Assembly: GCF_023715705.1 (NCBI RefSeq)
Contig: NZ_JAMBOS010000011.1
Span: 43,501-107,500 of the forward strand
DNA: 64,000 nucleotides
Direction of reading: 5' to 3'
From: Halalkalibacter oceani
GTDB taxonomy: Bacteria > Bacillota > Bacilli > Bacillales > Bacillaceae_D
Part shown: positions 53,006 through 61,191 of the stretch, one piece after another
Layout of the letters: each line of letters begins with the position of its first letter
Position numbering within the stretch: the stretch's first letter is position 1
Notes under the pieces: model-generated
The model's database searches: none
What the model saw: only the letters and a program-made list of their open reading frames with translations
What the model was told of the DNA's origin: nothing
Program-made: the position numbers and the translations under genes

Positions 53006-53280
53006 TGTTTCAAACAATCCTGTATGTTGTGCTCGTTATTATGTCGCTTTCCTTATTCGTCTGTTTTATCCGGACGATTATCGGGCCGACGATCCCGGAC
53101 AGAATCGTCGCCCTCGACTCCTTTGGCATCAATCTGATCGGCTTTATCGGGATCGTGATGATTTTACAAGATACACTCGCTTATTCAGAAGTGCTTCTCG
53201 TCATTGCGATTCTCGGCTTCATCGGAACGGTAGCTTTATCTAAATTTATTGAGAGGGGTGTTGTTTTTGAACGCGATTGA
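53005..53280 (+). CDS. mrpF: Mrp antiporter subunit F
   Basis: 91 residues, three helices, with RTIIGPTIPDRIVALDSFGI (family motif around the conserved Asp) and IAILGFIGTVALSKFIERG. Overlaps mrpG by 14 bp. Confidence 0.95.
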   Translation: MFQTILYVVLVIMSLSLFVCFIRTIIGPTIPDRIVALDSFGINLIGFIGIVMILQDTLAYSEVLLVIAILGFIGTVALSKFIERGVVFERD

Positions 53281-53626
53281 AATCATTGTCAGCTTTTTCG
53301 TCGTAATTGGGGGCTTTCTCAGCCTGCTCGCTTCAATCGGGCTAATCCGGTTTAAAGATGTTTACGCCAGAACCCATGCTGCGACAAAAAGTGCAACGCT
53401 CGGCGTCGTGTCCATCATGATTGCAACATTCCTTTTCTTTCTCCTCGTTCATGGAGAATTTATCAGTAAATTCTTGTTAACGATTCTGTTCGTTTTCTTG
53501 ACAGCTCCCATAGCCGGACTGTTAATTGGACGTTCCGCTTACAAGACGGGAGTTCCTCTTGCAGACCCGGAGTCGAATGATGATTTAAAAGAAATGTATG
53601 AGCAGAAAGTGAAGCAGACACAATAA
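53267..53626 (+). CDS. mrpG: Mrp antiporter subunit G
   Basis: 119 residues, three helices. GGFLSLLASIGLIRFKDVYA, RTHAATKSATLGVVSIM and FLTAPIAGLLIGRSAYKTG are the family marks. The start is a TTG at 53267 after GAGAGGGGTG. A TTG six codons earlier would lie in front of the Shine-Dalgarno. Completes mrpABCDEFG in standard order. Confidence 0.93.
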   Translation: MNAIEIIVSFFVVIGGFLSLLASIGLIRFKDVYARTHAATKSATLGVVSIMIATFLFFLLVHGEFISKFLLTILFVFLTAPIAGLLIGRSAYKTGVPLADPESNDDLKEMYEQKVKQTQ

Positions 53627-53647
53627 AATTTCGCTTCGTGTCAAGAG

Positions 53648-53812
53648 CTTGAGACAACACTAGCTATTGTCCTACTGGCAATGGCTTCACACGCCACAAG
53701 CCCGTTGTGAGGAACCCACTCACAACGGGCTTTAAAAGATCGTGGCCGTTCCGCTCATTGCTTAGAGGCTGGGCAAAAGGTAAAAAAACTACCTTTTATC
53801 CCAGCCTCTTTG
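53648..53812 (+). repeat. Intergenic hairpin element, copy B
   Basis: About 165 bp, nearly the same as copy A at 7375. Hairpin 1 is GCCCGTTGTGAG (53700-53711) / CTCACAACGGGC (53719-53730), loop GAACCCA. Linker TTTAAAAGATCGTGGCCG. Hairpin 2 is AGAGGCTGGG near 53764 with CCCAGCCTCT ending near 53810, with inner AAAAGGTA/TACCTTTT, followed by TT. Convergent between mrpG and glcF, able to end both. Confidence 0.85.
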
Positions 53813-53831
53813 CTTTTCGCTTACCTTATGT

Positions 53832-55175
53832 TCAGCTGTTATCAGCTACAGCTTCTGCCTTTTCCGCTTCTTTAACCGCGTCAGCAAGCAAATCAACGAT
53901 ATGGACCGCTTTGACGCTGTCTGACAGCCCTTCACGTTCAATTCCGACCTTCATTTGCAGCAGACAACCCGGATTGGCCGTGACGATTGTCGTCGCTTCT
54001 GTCGCCTTGGCATGAACCATTTTATGGTCGATGATTTGCATCGACATCTCCGGCTGGACAATGTTGTAGATCCCTGCTGAGCCGCAGCAGCGGTCGGCTT
54101 CCTTCATTTCCCGGAAGGTGACGCCCTCAATTTGCTTTAAAAGCGCCCGCGGTGAAGCCCCTCCTCCCATCACATTGCGCAAATGACAGGAATCCTGGTA
54201 CGTGACGACCTGCTCAGGCAGCTTCATCGCCGGCAGACCAAGCTCTAGTAAAACCGCCGAAATATCTTTCACCTTTTCAGCAAAATGCCGCGCTCTTTCC
54301 TTCCATTCCGGATCATCGCCAAGCAAATGATCATATTCCACTAGCAGCGCACCGCAGCCGCCTGCATTGGAAATAATATAATCGACTTGTTCTTCTTCAA
54401 AGGCGCGAATATTCTTTTTCGCCAGCTCCTTCGCCGTTTCCTTTTCACCGGAATGAGCGTGCAGCGCACCGCAGCAATTTTGCGACTGCGGAATGACAAC
54501 TTCACAACCTGCTTTCTCCAGCAAATATAACGTCGAATCATTGGTTTTCATAAACATCGTGTCCATTAGACAGCCCGAAAAGAATGCGACCTTCTTTTTC
54601 ACCGTTCCGGCCGGCTTGACATGATGCGGACGATTTTTCAATTCTTTTGGCGAGGCGATTTCAGGCAGCACCCTTTCCATCGTCGCCATTTCCCCCGGCA
54701 TGATGTTCAACAGCTTAGAACCTCTGACCACCTTTTGCAGCCCGCTTTTTTGATAGAGCCAGAGCATATTGTTCACCGTACGCATCCGGTTTTGGTGAGG
54801 GAACAGACCATCAAATACCGTTTTACGCAGCACCTTGGCGGGCAGGCTGTGCTTTTTATGCTCATTTAAAATATCGCGCGCCTCTTCAAGCAGATGGCCG
54901 TATTTCACGCCTGACGGGCACGCTGGCTCACAAGCGCGGCAACCGAGACATAGATTAAGCTGACGTTCAAAATCCTCGTCAGGGGCCTTCTTGCCATCGA
55001 CAACGGCCTTCATCAGGGCAATCCTACCACGTGGGGAAGCCGCTTCATTTTGATCGGTTTCTCCATAGGTTGGACAAGACGGTAAACAAAAGCCGCATCT
55101 CATACAATTCATCAGTTCATCATAGTCCATCCGCTCCTGAAACGCTTTTACCGTTTCCTCCTGCTTCGTCGTCAT
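53832..55175 (-). CDS. glcF: Glycolate oxidase iron-sulfur subunit
   Basis: 447 residues. Two 4Fe-4S motifs, CMRCGFCLPSCPTY and CLGCRACEPACPSG, precede two CCG-type cysteine-rich domains (FFSGCLMDTMF, NCCGALHAHSG, DSCHLRNVMGG, RCCGSAGIYN). With GlcD it oxidises glycolate or another 2-hydroxyacid and passes electrons to the respiratory chain. It overlaps glcD by 4 bp. B. subtilis ysfD is the equivalent. Acidic tail rich in Ala and Glu. Confidence 0.92.
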   Translation of the reverse strand: MTTKQEETVKAFQERMDYDELMNCMRCGFCLPSCPTYGETDQNEAASPRGRIALMKAVVDGKKAPDEDFERQLNLCLGCRACEPACPSGVKYGHLLEEARDILNEHKKHSLPAKVLRKTVFDGLFPHQNRMRTVNNMLWLYQKSGLQKVVRGSKLLNIMPGEMATMERVLPEIASPKELKNRPHHVKPAGTVKKKVAFFSGCLMDTMFMKTNDSTLYLLEKAGCEVVIPQSQNCCGALHAHSGEKETAKELAKKNIRAFEEEQVDYIISNAGGCGALLVEYDHLLGDDPEWKERARHFAEKVKDISAVLLELGLPAMKLPEQVVTYQDSCHLRNVMGGGASPRALLKQIEGVTFREMKEADRCCGSAGIYNIVQPEMSMQIIDHKMVHAKATEATTIVTANPGCLLQMKVGIEREGLSDSVKAVHIVDLLADAVKEAEKAEAVADNS

Positions 55176-56584
55176 CGTTGCACCACCACCCGTTTCTTTG
55201 TCTCCTTGGCGAACATTTTTCCAGGATTCATAATATTATTCGGATCAAAAGCAAGCTTCAGCGTCTTCATTGCCTCCACGCCTTCCTCTCCGAGCTTCCA
55301 GGCCAGATATGGTGATTTCATGACGCCGACTCCATGCTCACCCGTAATCGTTCCGCCAAGCGCAATCGCCTTGGCAAATATTTCGGCAAAGGCTTCTTCG
55401 ACCCGGTGAATCTCCTCTTCATTGCGGGCATCGGTCATACAGGTTGGATGAAGATTGCCGTCTCCGGCATGTCCGAACGTACAGATTTCCACCTGATACT
55501 TCTCGGCAATCTCATTGATCGCTCTGACCATCTCCGCCACCTTCGAGCGTGGCACAGTCGCATCCTCAAGAATTGTCGTCGGCTTCTTGCGGGCAAGGGC
55601 GGATAGCGCAGAACGCCGCGCCGTCGTAAGGGCCATTCCTTCCTCCGGTGTTTGCGCGACCTGAACCGATAGGGCGTGAGACTGCTCACAGATCGCAACA
55701 ATCCGTTCAATATCGCGCTCTACGACCTCGAGTGGTCCATCCTGCTCAATTAACAGCACCGCCCCGACATTGGTCGGCAGGCCGATCTTGGCGAACTCCT
55801 CGACGACTTCCAACGTCCCCTGATCAAGAAACTCAAGCGTGGCCGGAATAATCTTATTCGAAATGATCGCCGAAACGGCTTCTCCGGCCCCCTCCAGGCT
55901 GTCGAACAGAGCGAGCATCGTCTTCTTCGTCTCCGGAATCGGAATAAGCTTCAGCGTCGCCTCCGTGATGATTCCCAGTGTGCCTTCAGCACCGACCATC
56001 AGACGAGTAAAGTCATAGCCGGCAACGTCCTTCGCCAGCTTTCCTCCAGTGCGGATCAGCTCGCCGTTTGGCAGAACAAACTCCAGACCCATGACATAAT
56101 CACGTGTCACGCCATATTTCAGCCCACGCAGTCCACCTGAATTTTCGTTAATATTTCCGCCAATCGTTGAAATTTTCATTGAGCTGGGATCCGGCGGGTA
56201 AAAAAGTCCCTTCTCCTCCACCGCTTCAATTAAATTCAGCGTTATCACGCCCGGCTGAACCGTGACCGTCAAATTATCCTCATCAATTTCCAAAATATTG
56301 TTCATATAAGTGAACAACAGAACAATTCCGCCTTCAAGTGGACAGGTGCCGGCGCAAAGATTCGTTCCCGATCCCCGCGGCACGATCGGCACTTTATGTT
56401 CATTACAGACTTTCACAATCTTCTGAATTTCATATTTATCCCGCGGCTTCACAACCGCATCCGGCATCGCCTGAAAATTTGGCGTAGCATCATAGGAATA
56501 AACGACAAGATCCTCCTCTGAATCGAGCACATTCGTTTCCCCGACAATGTCAATCAGCTTCTGTTTCACTTCTTCCTGCAGCAT
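55172..56584 (-). CDS. glcD: Glycolate oxidase FAD-binding subunit
   Basis: 470 residues, FAD-linked oxidase. PCMH domain VPIVPRGSGTNLCAGTCPLE and GGNINENSGGLRGLKYGVTR; C-terminal domain with TFGHAGDGNLHPTCM and TGEHGVGVMKSPYLAWKLGE. The ATG at 56584 follows GAGGGAGAGTG; a start six codons upstream is rejected. Equivalent to B. subtilis ysfC. The substrate could be glycolate or lactate; the GlcD-GlcF pair with CdaR favours glycolate. It has a gap and terminator between it and cdaR, so it uses its own promoter. Confidence 0.92.
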   Translation of the reverse strand: MLQEEVKQKLIDIVGETNVLDSEEDLVVYSYDATPNFQAMPDAVVKPRDKYEIQKIVKVCNEHKVPIVPRGSGTNLCAGTCPLEGGIVLLFTYMNNILEIDEDNLTVTVQPGVITLNLIEAVEEKGLFYPPDPSSMKISTIGGNINENSGGLRGLKYGVTRDYVMGLEFVLPNGELIRTGGKLAKDVAGYDFTRLMVGAEGTLGIITEATLKLIPIPETKKTMLALFDSLEGAGEAVSAIISNKIIPATLEFLDQGTLEVVEEFAKIGLPTNVGAVLLIEQDGPLEVVERDIERIVAICEQSHALSVQVAQTPEEGMALTTARRSALSALARKKPTTILEDATVPRSKVAEMVRAINEIAEKYQVEICTFGHAGDGNLHPTCMTDARNEEEIHRVEEAFAEIFAKAIALGGTITGEHGVGVMKSPYLAWKLGEEGVEAMKTLKLAFDPNNIMNPGKMFAKETKKRVVVQR

Positions 56585-56644
56585 TCTTTCACTCTCCCTC
56601 AATCAAGCAAAACAGCTTGAGTGTTTATACATGTATTATAAAGG

Positions 56645-56691
56645 AAAAAAACCGCTCCTTCTATGTTCGAAAACACAAAAATAAAGCGGTT
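56645..56691 (-). terminator. Terminator after cdaR
   Basis: AACCGCT (56650-56656) / AGCGGTT (56685-56691), with the U run on the minus strand from 56649 down to 56645. It separates psd-cdaR from glcD-glcF. Confidence 0.8.
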
Positions 56692-56712
56692 ACTAAACAT
56701 TTCATTGTATTC

Positions 56713-57846
56713 TTATCTAAATGACTGTTCCTTGAAATACCATAATGCGATAAAAAGCGCCACGAGATCCTTCGTTTCCTTCAGCTGACAGCCAGACAGC
56801 TCCTGAATGCGTTTCAGCCTGTAATGAAGGGTATTGATATGAATATGCAAGGCGGTCGCCGTTTCCTTAATCGAGAGCTGATGAGTAAAGTATGCCTGCA
56901 ACGTCTCGATCAGTTCCGTTTCCCCCTGGAGCTGCCCAAGTGCTTTGTCGATGATGTGCTGCCTTGTTTCAGGCTTTGCTTCGGCGAGCACGACCTCAAG
57001 GATAAACGTATCATAGAAAATAATCGGCTCTTCCGCCTTTTTGACCGCGAGTGCCTGCTGGGCTTCACGGTAAGCAAGATTCATCTGCAACGGGTCAGGC
57101 TGCTGTCTACTGATCCCAGCCCGCAAGCCGAGATGGTATTTTTCCTTTATTTTGCGCGATAAGGTTAACAGCTCCTGCGCGAGACCGTGACGGCTATGCT
57201 GTTTGGCGGAAGCAAGCAAGGCAAACCTCCCCCTCCCCCAGCGGACAAGCACATCCTTTTGTTCATTCGGAAAAACAGAGCGAATCGTTTCCAGCACATC
57301 AATTTCAACGCCGGGCTCCATTGCTTCCTCCTGCTGCTGCCACAGCTGTAGCAGCACACAGTAGCGCGCCTCACTCATTTCAATACCGAGAATATAGCCG
57401 CGGTCCTGCAGCTCGGCTGTCACCGTCTCCGTATGCAGCCACTCATAGACAAATGTTTCCAGTCCGCGCAGCTCAGAATCAAGCTTCTCCGCAGCGTAGG
57501 CCTCTTCAATGATTAGTTCTGTCAGCCGCTGGATCAGCTCCCCATGCAAAGCTGCACCCGACTTAGAGCCGGTAATCCCAACAGCGCCAATCACTTTTTG
57601 CTGGAAACGGATCGGCAAATTCAGTCCGACCTTTACCCCTTGCAGTCGCTCGGTTTCTTTTTCCGTTATGAGCAACTTCTGTTCCGTTGTGATCACTTCT
57701 TTTCCGCCCTGATGAAAGGAGCCGATCCGGCTCCGGTCGCTGGCGGCGATGATCGTCCCCTCCCGATTCATGACAATCACTTCTTCTGAAAGGACCTGGT
57801 TGACTTCATTGACGATTCGTTGCGCGACATGGGTTAACAGTCTCAT
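56713..57846 (-). CDS. cdaR: CdaR family transcriptional regulator
   Basis: 377 residues. N-terminal sugar-diacid recognition domain (VLSEEVIVMNREGTIIAASD, VGLNLPIRFQQKVIGAVGIT), a middle GGDEF-like region (LGLRAGISRQQPDPLQMNLA), and a C-terminal PucR-type helix-turn-helix (SIKETATALHIHINTLHYRL). It resembles B. subtilis CdaR/YsfB, whose gene adjoins ysfC-ysfD, so it is the likely activator of glcDF in response to glycolate or glycerate. The 4-bp overlap with psd is unusual. Confidence 0.9.
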   Translation of the reverse strand: MRLLTHVAQRIVNEVNQVLSEEVIVMNREGTIIAASDRSRIGSFHQGGKEVITTEQKLLITEKETERLQGVKVGLNLPIRFQQKVIGAVGITGSKSGAALHGELIQRLTELIIEEAYAAEKLDSELRGLETFVYEWLHTETVTAELQDRGYILGIEMSEARYCVLLQLWQQQEEAMEPGVEIDVLETIRSVFPNEQKDVLVRWGRGRFALLASAKQHSRHGLAQELLTLSRKIKEKYHLGLRAGISRQQPDPLQMNLAYREAQQALAVKKAEEPIIFYDTFILEVVLAEAKPETRQHIIDKALGQLQGETELIETLQAYFTHQLSIKETATALHIHINTLHYRLKRIQELSGCQLKETKDLVALFIALWYFKEQSFR

Positions 57847-58631
57847 CGTTCCTTTTCCTCCTTCATGGCCAGCCTAGCGCCCATTTGAATGCTGCCGATG
57901 TCAGCCACGCTATCCGGGACGAGTAAGCCCTTTTCCGCCAAAAGAACGACCGTCGAGCCAAATGAAAAATAGGCAATTTCCTCCCCTTTCTTTATCTCCG
58001 TTGATTGATGAGTCCATTCAATCGTATTAATATTCATTGCCCCGACCTTGACGATTGCCAGCTGCTTGTCTGCGACCTGCAACTCTGTAATCATGCGGTA
58101 ATTTCGAGAAAGCGGACGCCTGCCATAGCGCAAACCCGCTTCATTCACCGGGTAGGAGCGTCCCCCAAGCGACCATTGCTTCCTGACGACACCATCGACA
58201 GGACTATGTATACGATGATAATCCTTCGGGCTTAAATACAGGATAATGTACATCCCGTCGCGGTAACGCCCTGCCGCCTCCTGACTGCCGAGCATTTCGA
58301 CGATATTATACTTTTGTCCCTTTACATAAAAACACGTCTTTTCCTCAAGTTGGCCGACCTGAGCAACTGCTCCGTCGACAGGACTAATCACGCTTCTGGC
58401 ATCAAGGTCAATCGGGCGCGCTCCCGGCTTCAATGTCCGGATAAACAGGTCATGCAGATGCGAGTATTCAGAAACCGGGCGTCCCATTTCCTCCTCATTC
58501 AACTGATAGGTTTTAACAAAGGACGGGATCAGCCTGCGGCTTATTTTAGATCGTGAAAATGCACGTAATATTCTCGATAATAGTCGTTGATTGGTCAGTT
58601 CAATACATGCTCGATAAAATAGCTTCTTCAC
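57843..58631 (-). CDS. psd: Phosphatidylserine decarboxylase
   Basis: 262 residues. PSD motifs: SPVDGAVAQVG, LYLSPKDYHRIHSPVDG, VGAMNINTIE and the self-cleavage site FSFGSTVVLLAEKG, where the Ser after Gly becomes the pyruvoyl group. Makes phosphatidylethanolamine at the membrane. The start is GTG at 58631, 5 nt after GGAGG; the GTG four codons upstream precedes the ribosome site. The pssA gene is not nearby. Confidence 0.94.
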   Translation of the reverse strand: MKKLFYRACIELTNQRLLSRILRAFSRSKISRRLIPSFVKTYQLNEEEMGRPVSEYSHLHDLFIRTLKPGARPIDLDARSVISPVDGAVAQVGQLEEKTCFYVKGQKYNIVEMLGSQEAAGRYRDGMYIILYLSPKDYHRIHSPVDGVVRKQWSLGGRSYPVNEAGLRYGRRPLSRNYRMITELQVADKQLAIVKVGAMNINTIEWTHQSTEIKKGEEIAYFSFGSTVVLLAEKGLLVPDSVADIGSIQMGARLAMKEEKER

Positions 58632-58658
58632 ATTGTCCTCCACTTTCTATTACGGGGT

Positions 58659-58687
58659 TATGTAAATCATACTAAACTGTATCACAA
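58659..58687 (-). promoter_or_regulatory. Possible promoter of psd-cdaR
   Basis: Minus strand TTGTGA (58687-58682), 17-nt spacer, TACATA (58664-58659), 28 bp before the psd start. Confidence 0.5.
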
Positions 58688-58863
58688 ACAACTAGATTCT
58701 TTCTAGTCCCGTCCCCGGTAAGCTGGTGATTATCCGGTTTAGCAATTTGAATTTTTTGGTATTTAATTCTCGTTTTTCTGCTCAAATAACCGCAAAAAAC
58801 ATCCTCAATTGTCAAAAAGCGTGAAAATTATGGGTTAAAATGCTTTAATTTCTATTCAAAGGC

Positions 58864-58893
58864 TTGACACTACAAGGCTTTCATGAGTAAATT
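58864..58893 (+). promoter_or_regulatory. Promoter of the HU gene
   Basis: TTGACA (58864-58869), 18-nt spacer, TAAATT (58888-58893), giving a leader of about 115 nt. The gap 58632-59014 holds nothing else recognisable except AT-rich DNA; a further promoter closer to the gene is possible. Confidence 0.65.
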
Positions 58894-59014
58894 TAGTTGC
58901 GGCGCTTTATAGTTTATTTACATAAGAGTAAGCTATAAAAAACGAAGAATAAATACTTCTTCTAATTCAGTAAGGAGTATTTTTCAAAACAAGGTATGAA
59001 AGGGAGTTTTTTTC

Positions 59015-59290
59015 GTGAACAAAACAGATCTAATTAATGCAGTTTCTGAGCAGGCAGACCTTTCTAAAAAGGATGCTTCAAAAGCAGTAGACGCAGTATT
59101 CGACAGCATCACAAACGCGCTTGTTGAAGGTGGCAAAGTGCAGCTTGTTGGCTTCGGTAGCTTTGAAGTACGTGAGCGCTCCGCTCGTAAAGGTCGCAAT
59201 CCGCAAACAGGACAGGAAATTGAAATTCCTGCAACAAAGAATCCAGCATTCAAGCCTGGTAAGCAATTGAAAGACGCAGTAAACGAATAA
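59015..59290 (+). CDS. hbs: DNA-binding protein HU
   Basis: 91 residues: [40 protein letters not shown], then [20 protein letters not shown]. The DNA-intercalating arm with RNPQTG and conserved proline is intact. GTG start after AAAGGGAG. A nucleoid architectural protein. In B. subtilis hbs lies elsewhere (near spoIVA), so this could be a relocated or second HU; the window cannot tell which. Confidence 0.96.
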   Translation: MNKTDLINAVSEQADLSKKDASKAVDAVFDSITNALVEGGKVQLVGFGSFEVRERSARKGRNPQTGQEIEIPATKNPAFKPGKQLKDAVNE

Positions 59291-59438
59291 GTCTTACCCA
59301 GAATGGGATGTATCGAGGTGTTTCCTTTGATACATTCTCAGGCAGCGCGTGACGTCTGCACCCAATAGCGAACGGGAACAATCCGTCTCCCTGACCGCTT
59401 TCGTGCAAGATGACCGCTGCTTTTTATGATGACTCAAT

Positions 59439-59490
59439 AACCACTCCACCTAAAAGCTATAAAGCTTTGCTGGCGGGGTGGTTTTTATTT
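59439..59490 (+). terminator. Terminator upstream of cstA, downstream of HU
   Basis: AACCACTCCACC (59439-59450) / GGCGGGGTGGTT (59472-59483), one mismatch and one G-U, then a T run. The inner AAAGC/GCTTT pair extends the stem. An earlier weak hairpin (GATGTATC/GATACATTC, near 59306-59340) has no T run. Confidence 0.8.
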
Positions 59491-59530
59491 TATTAATATA
59501 ATATTTTCCATGTAAACGCCTTCTATCCTT

Positions 59531-59546
59531 TTGAAAGCGTTTTTAT
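59531..59546 (+). promoter_or_regulatory. Candidate cre (CcpA) site upstream of cstA
   Basis: TTGAAAGCGTTTTTAT matches the cre consensus WTGNAARCGNWWWCAW at all but one position. A second, weaker cre-like sequence (ATGTAAACGCCTTCTA, two mismatches) lies near 59511. Both are upstream of the promoter. Confidence 0.5.
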
Positions 59547-59578
59547 TTTTGTCCTCCTTTCTTTTTTCTGAAATAGCA

Positions 59579-59607
59579 TTGCACTGTTTGTCAGATATCG
59601 TTACAAT
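59579..59607 (+). promoter_or_regulatory. SigA promoter of cstA
   Basis: TTGCAC (59579-59584), 17-nt spacer, TACAAT (59602-59607), about 42 bp before the cstA start. Confidence 0.7.
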
Positions 59608-59649
59608 ACTATTACTGTTCATTTTTCAGAAAAATTGGAGGATTCTATT

Positions 59650-61086
59650 ATGGTCACGTTTCTCGGTTCTATTATTCTATTAGTGGTAGGGTATCTCATT
59701 TACTCTAAAGTTGTTGAACGCGTGTTTGGCATTAATGACCAGACCCCTACCCCTGCTTATACAAATCAAGACCCTGTCGATTATGCTCCGATGAGCTGGT
59801 GGAAGGGAAACTTGATTCAACTGCTAAATATCGCCGGATTAGGTCCGATTTTCGGAGCTGTCTCCGGCGCTTTATACGGACCTGTCGCTTTTATCTGGAT
59901 TGTCATCGGCTGCCTGTTTGCCGGCGCCGTGCATGATTACTTCTCAGGAATGCTTTCCTTGCGTCACAACGGAGCTCAATTTCCTTCGCTTGTCGGCCGC
60001 TATTTAGGAAACGGGATGCGACGCGTTATTAATATCGTCTCGATTGTACTGATGATTCTTGTAGCGGCGGCTTTTACGGCTGGTCCGGCCCAGCTGATCG
60101 CCCAGATCACACCACTGTCATTTTCCGTTGCGTTAGCTGTTATTTTTTTATATTTTATCGCTGCGGCTGTTTTGCCAATCAATCGCGTGATCGGCAGGAT
60201 TTACCCGATTCTCGGCGCGATTTTACTGTTTATGGCGGCGGCGATCGGAGGCGCTTTACTGTTTTCCGATCATTCGATCCCGAATCTGACGCTGCAAAAC
60301 CTCCACCCCGAAGAGCTGCCGATCTGGCCGCTGCTGATGGTGACAATTTCCTGTGGCGCTATTTCCGGCTTTCACAGTACACAGAGCCCGATTATTGCCC
60401 GAACATTAAAGCGTGAATCAGACGGGCGAAAAGTCTTTTATGGCGCGATGGTGCTCGAAGGCGTGATCGCGTTAATCTGGGCCGCTGCCGGAATGACGTT
60501 CTTTGGCAATACCGGCGGCCTCCAGGAAGCGTTGGCTGTTGGTGGACCAAGCGGGGTCGTAAATGAAATTTCGACAAGCCTTCTCGGCACATTAGGCGGA
60601 ATCCTGGCTGTTCTCGGGGTCATTATATTGCCTATTACAACTGGAGATACCGCCCTGCGTTCATCACGAATGATGCTCGCTGAGCTGCTTGGCAAGTTCG
60701 CAAAAGTACGTGGCAAGAAGGGCATCCTGCTCGCTTTGATTCCTGTGGCGATTCCAACGGTCTTTCTGGCAACGATTGATTATTCCTTTCTCTGGCGCTA
60801 TGTCGGAGCGACGAATCAGCTTGTCGCGACAGTCATGCTTTGGACAGGGGCGATGTATTTGCTGCAGCATGGAAAATGGCACTGGCTATGCGGCGTACCT
60901 GCTCTCTTTATGACCGGCGTCGTTTCCACATACGTCTTCTATGCTCCTGAAGGCTTTGCCTTGCCTTATCAGCTTTCCTTGCTCATTGGCGGGGCAATTA
61001 CGCTTATCACTGCCTGTTGGTATGCCCGAAAGATCCTTTTGGCCCATCGCCGTGCAGGCAACGATTTCAGTAGGACAGCTGCGTAA
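59650..61086 (+). CDS. cstA: Carbon starvation protein CstA, short form
   Basis: 478 residues with about 13 membrane helices. Family motifs: NLIQLLNIAGLGPIFGAVSG, GAVHDYFSGMLSLRHNGAQF, GFHSTQSPIIARTLKRESDG and LPITTGDTALRSSRMMLAEL. ATG at 59650 after TTGGAGG; a start five codons earlier overlaps that site. CstA proteins are peptide or pyruvate transporters induced by carbon limitation. This member lacks the long C-terminus of E. coli CstA. A promoter with a candidate cre site upstream fits catabolite control. Confidence 0.92.
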   Translation: MVTFLGSIILLVVGYLIYSKVVERVFGINDQTPTPAYTNQDPVDYAPMSWWKGNLIQLLNIAGLGPIFGAVSGALYGPVAFIWIVIGCLFAGAVHDYFSGMLSLRHNGAQFPSLVGRYLGNGMRRVINIVSIVLMILVAAAFTAGPAQLIAQITPLSFSVALAVIFLYFIAAAVLPINRVIGRIYPILGAILLFMAAAIGGALLFSDHSIPNLTLQNLHPEELPIWPLLMVTISCGAISGFHSTQSPIIARTLKRESDGRKVFYGAMVLEGVIALIWAAAGMTFFGNTGGLQEALAVGGPSGVVNEISTSLLGTLGGILAVLGVIILPITTGDTALRSSRMMLAELLGKFAKVRGKKGILLALIPVAIPTVFLATIDYSFLWRYVGATNQLVATVMLWTGAMYLLQHGKWHWLCGVPALFMTGVVSTYVFYAPEGFALPYQLSLLIGGAITLITACWYARKILLAHRRAGNDFSRTAA

Positions 61087-61132
61087 TCCGTTCCTTTTGG
61101 AAAACAACTTATTGAATCCCTGCACTCGACAC

Positions 61133-61169
61133 AAGCCCGTTGTGAGACACTACTTCTCACAACGGGCTT
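61133..61169 (+). repeat. Intergenic hairpin element, copy E (hairpin 1 only)
   Basis: AAGCCCGTTGTGAG (61133-61146) / CTCACAACGGGCTT (61156-61169), a perfect 14-bp stem with loop ACACTACTT, preceded by TGCACTCGACAC as in other copies. It lies between convergent cstA and the S66 peptidase and can end both transcripts. No hairpin 2. Confidence 0.8.
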
Positions 61170-61191
61170 TTACATTAACAGAAAAGCATAA

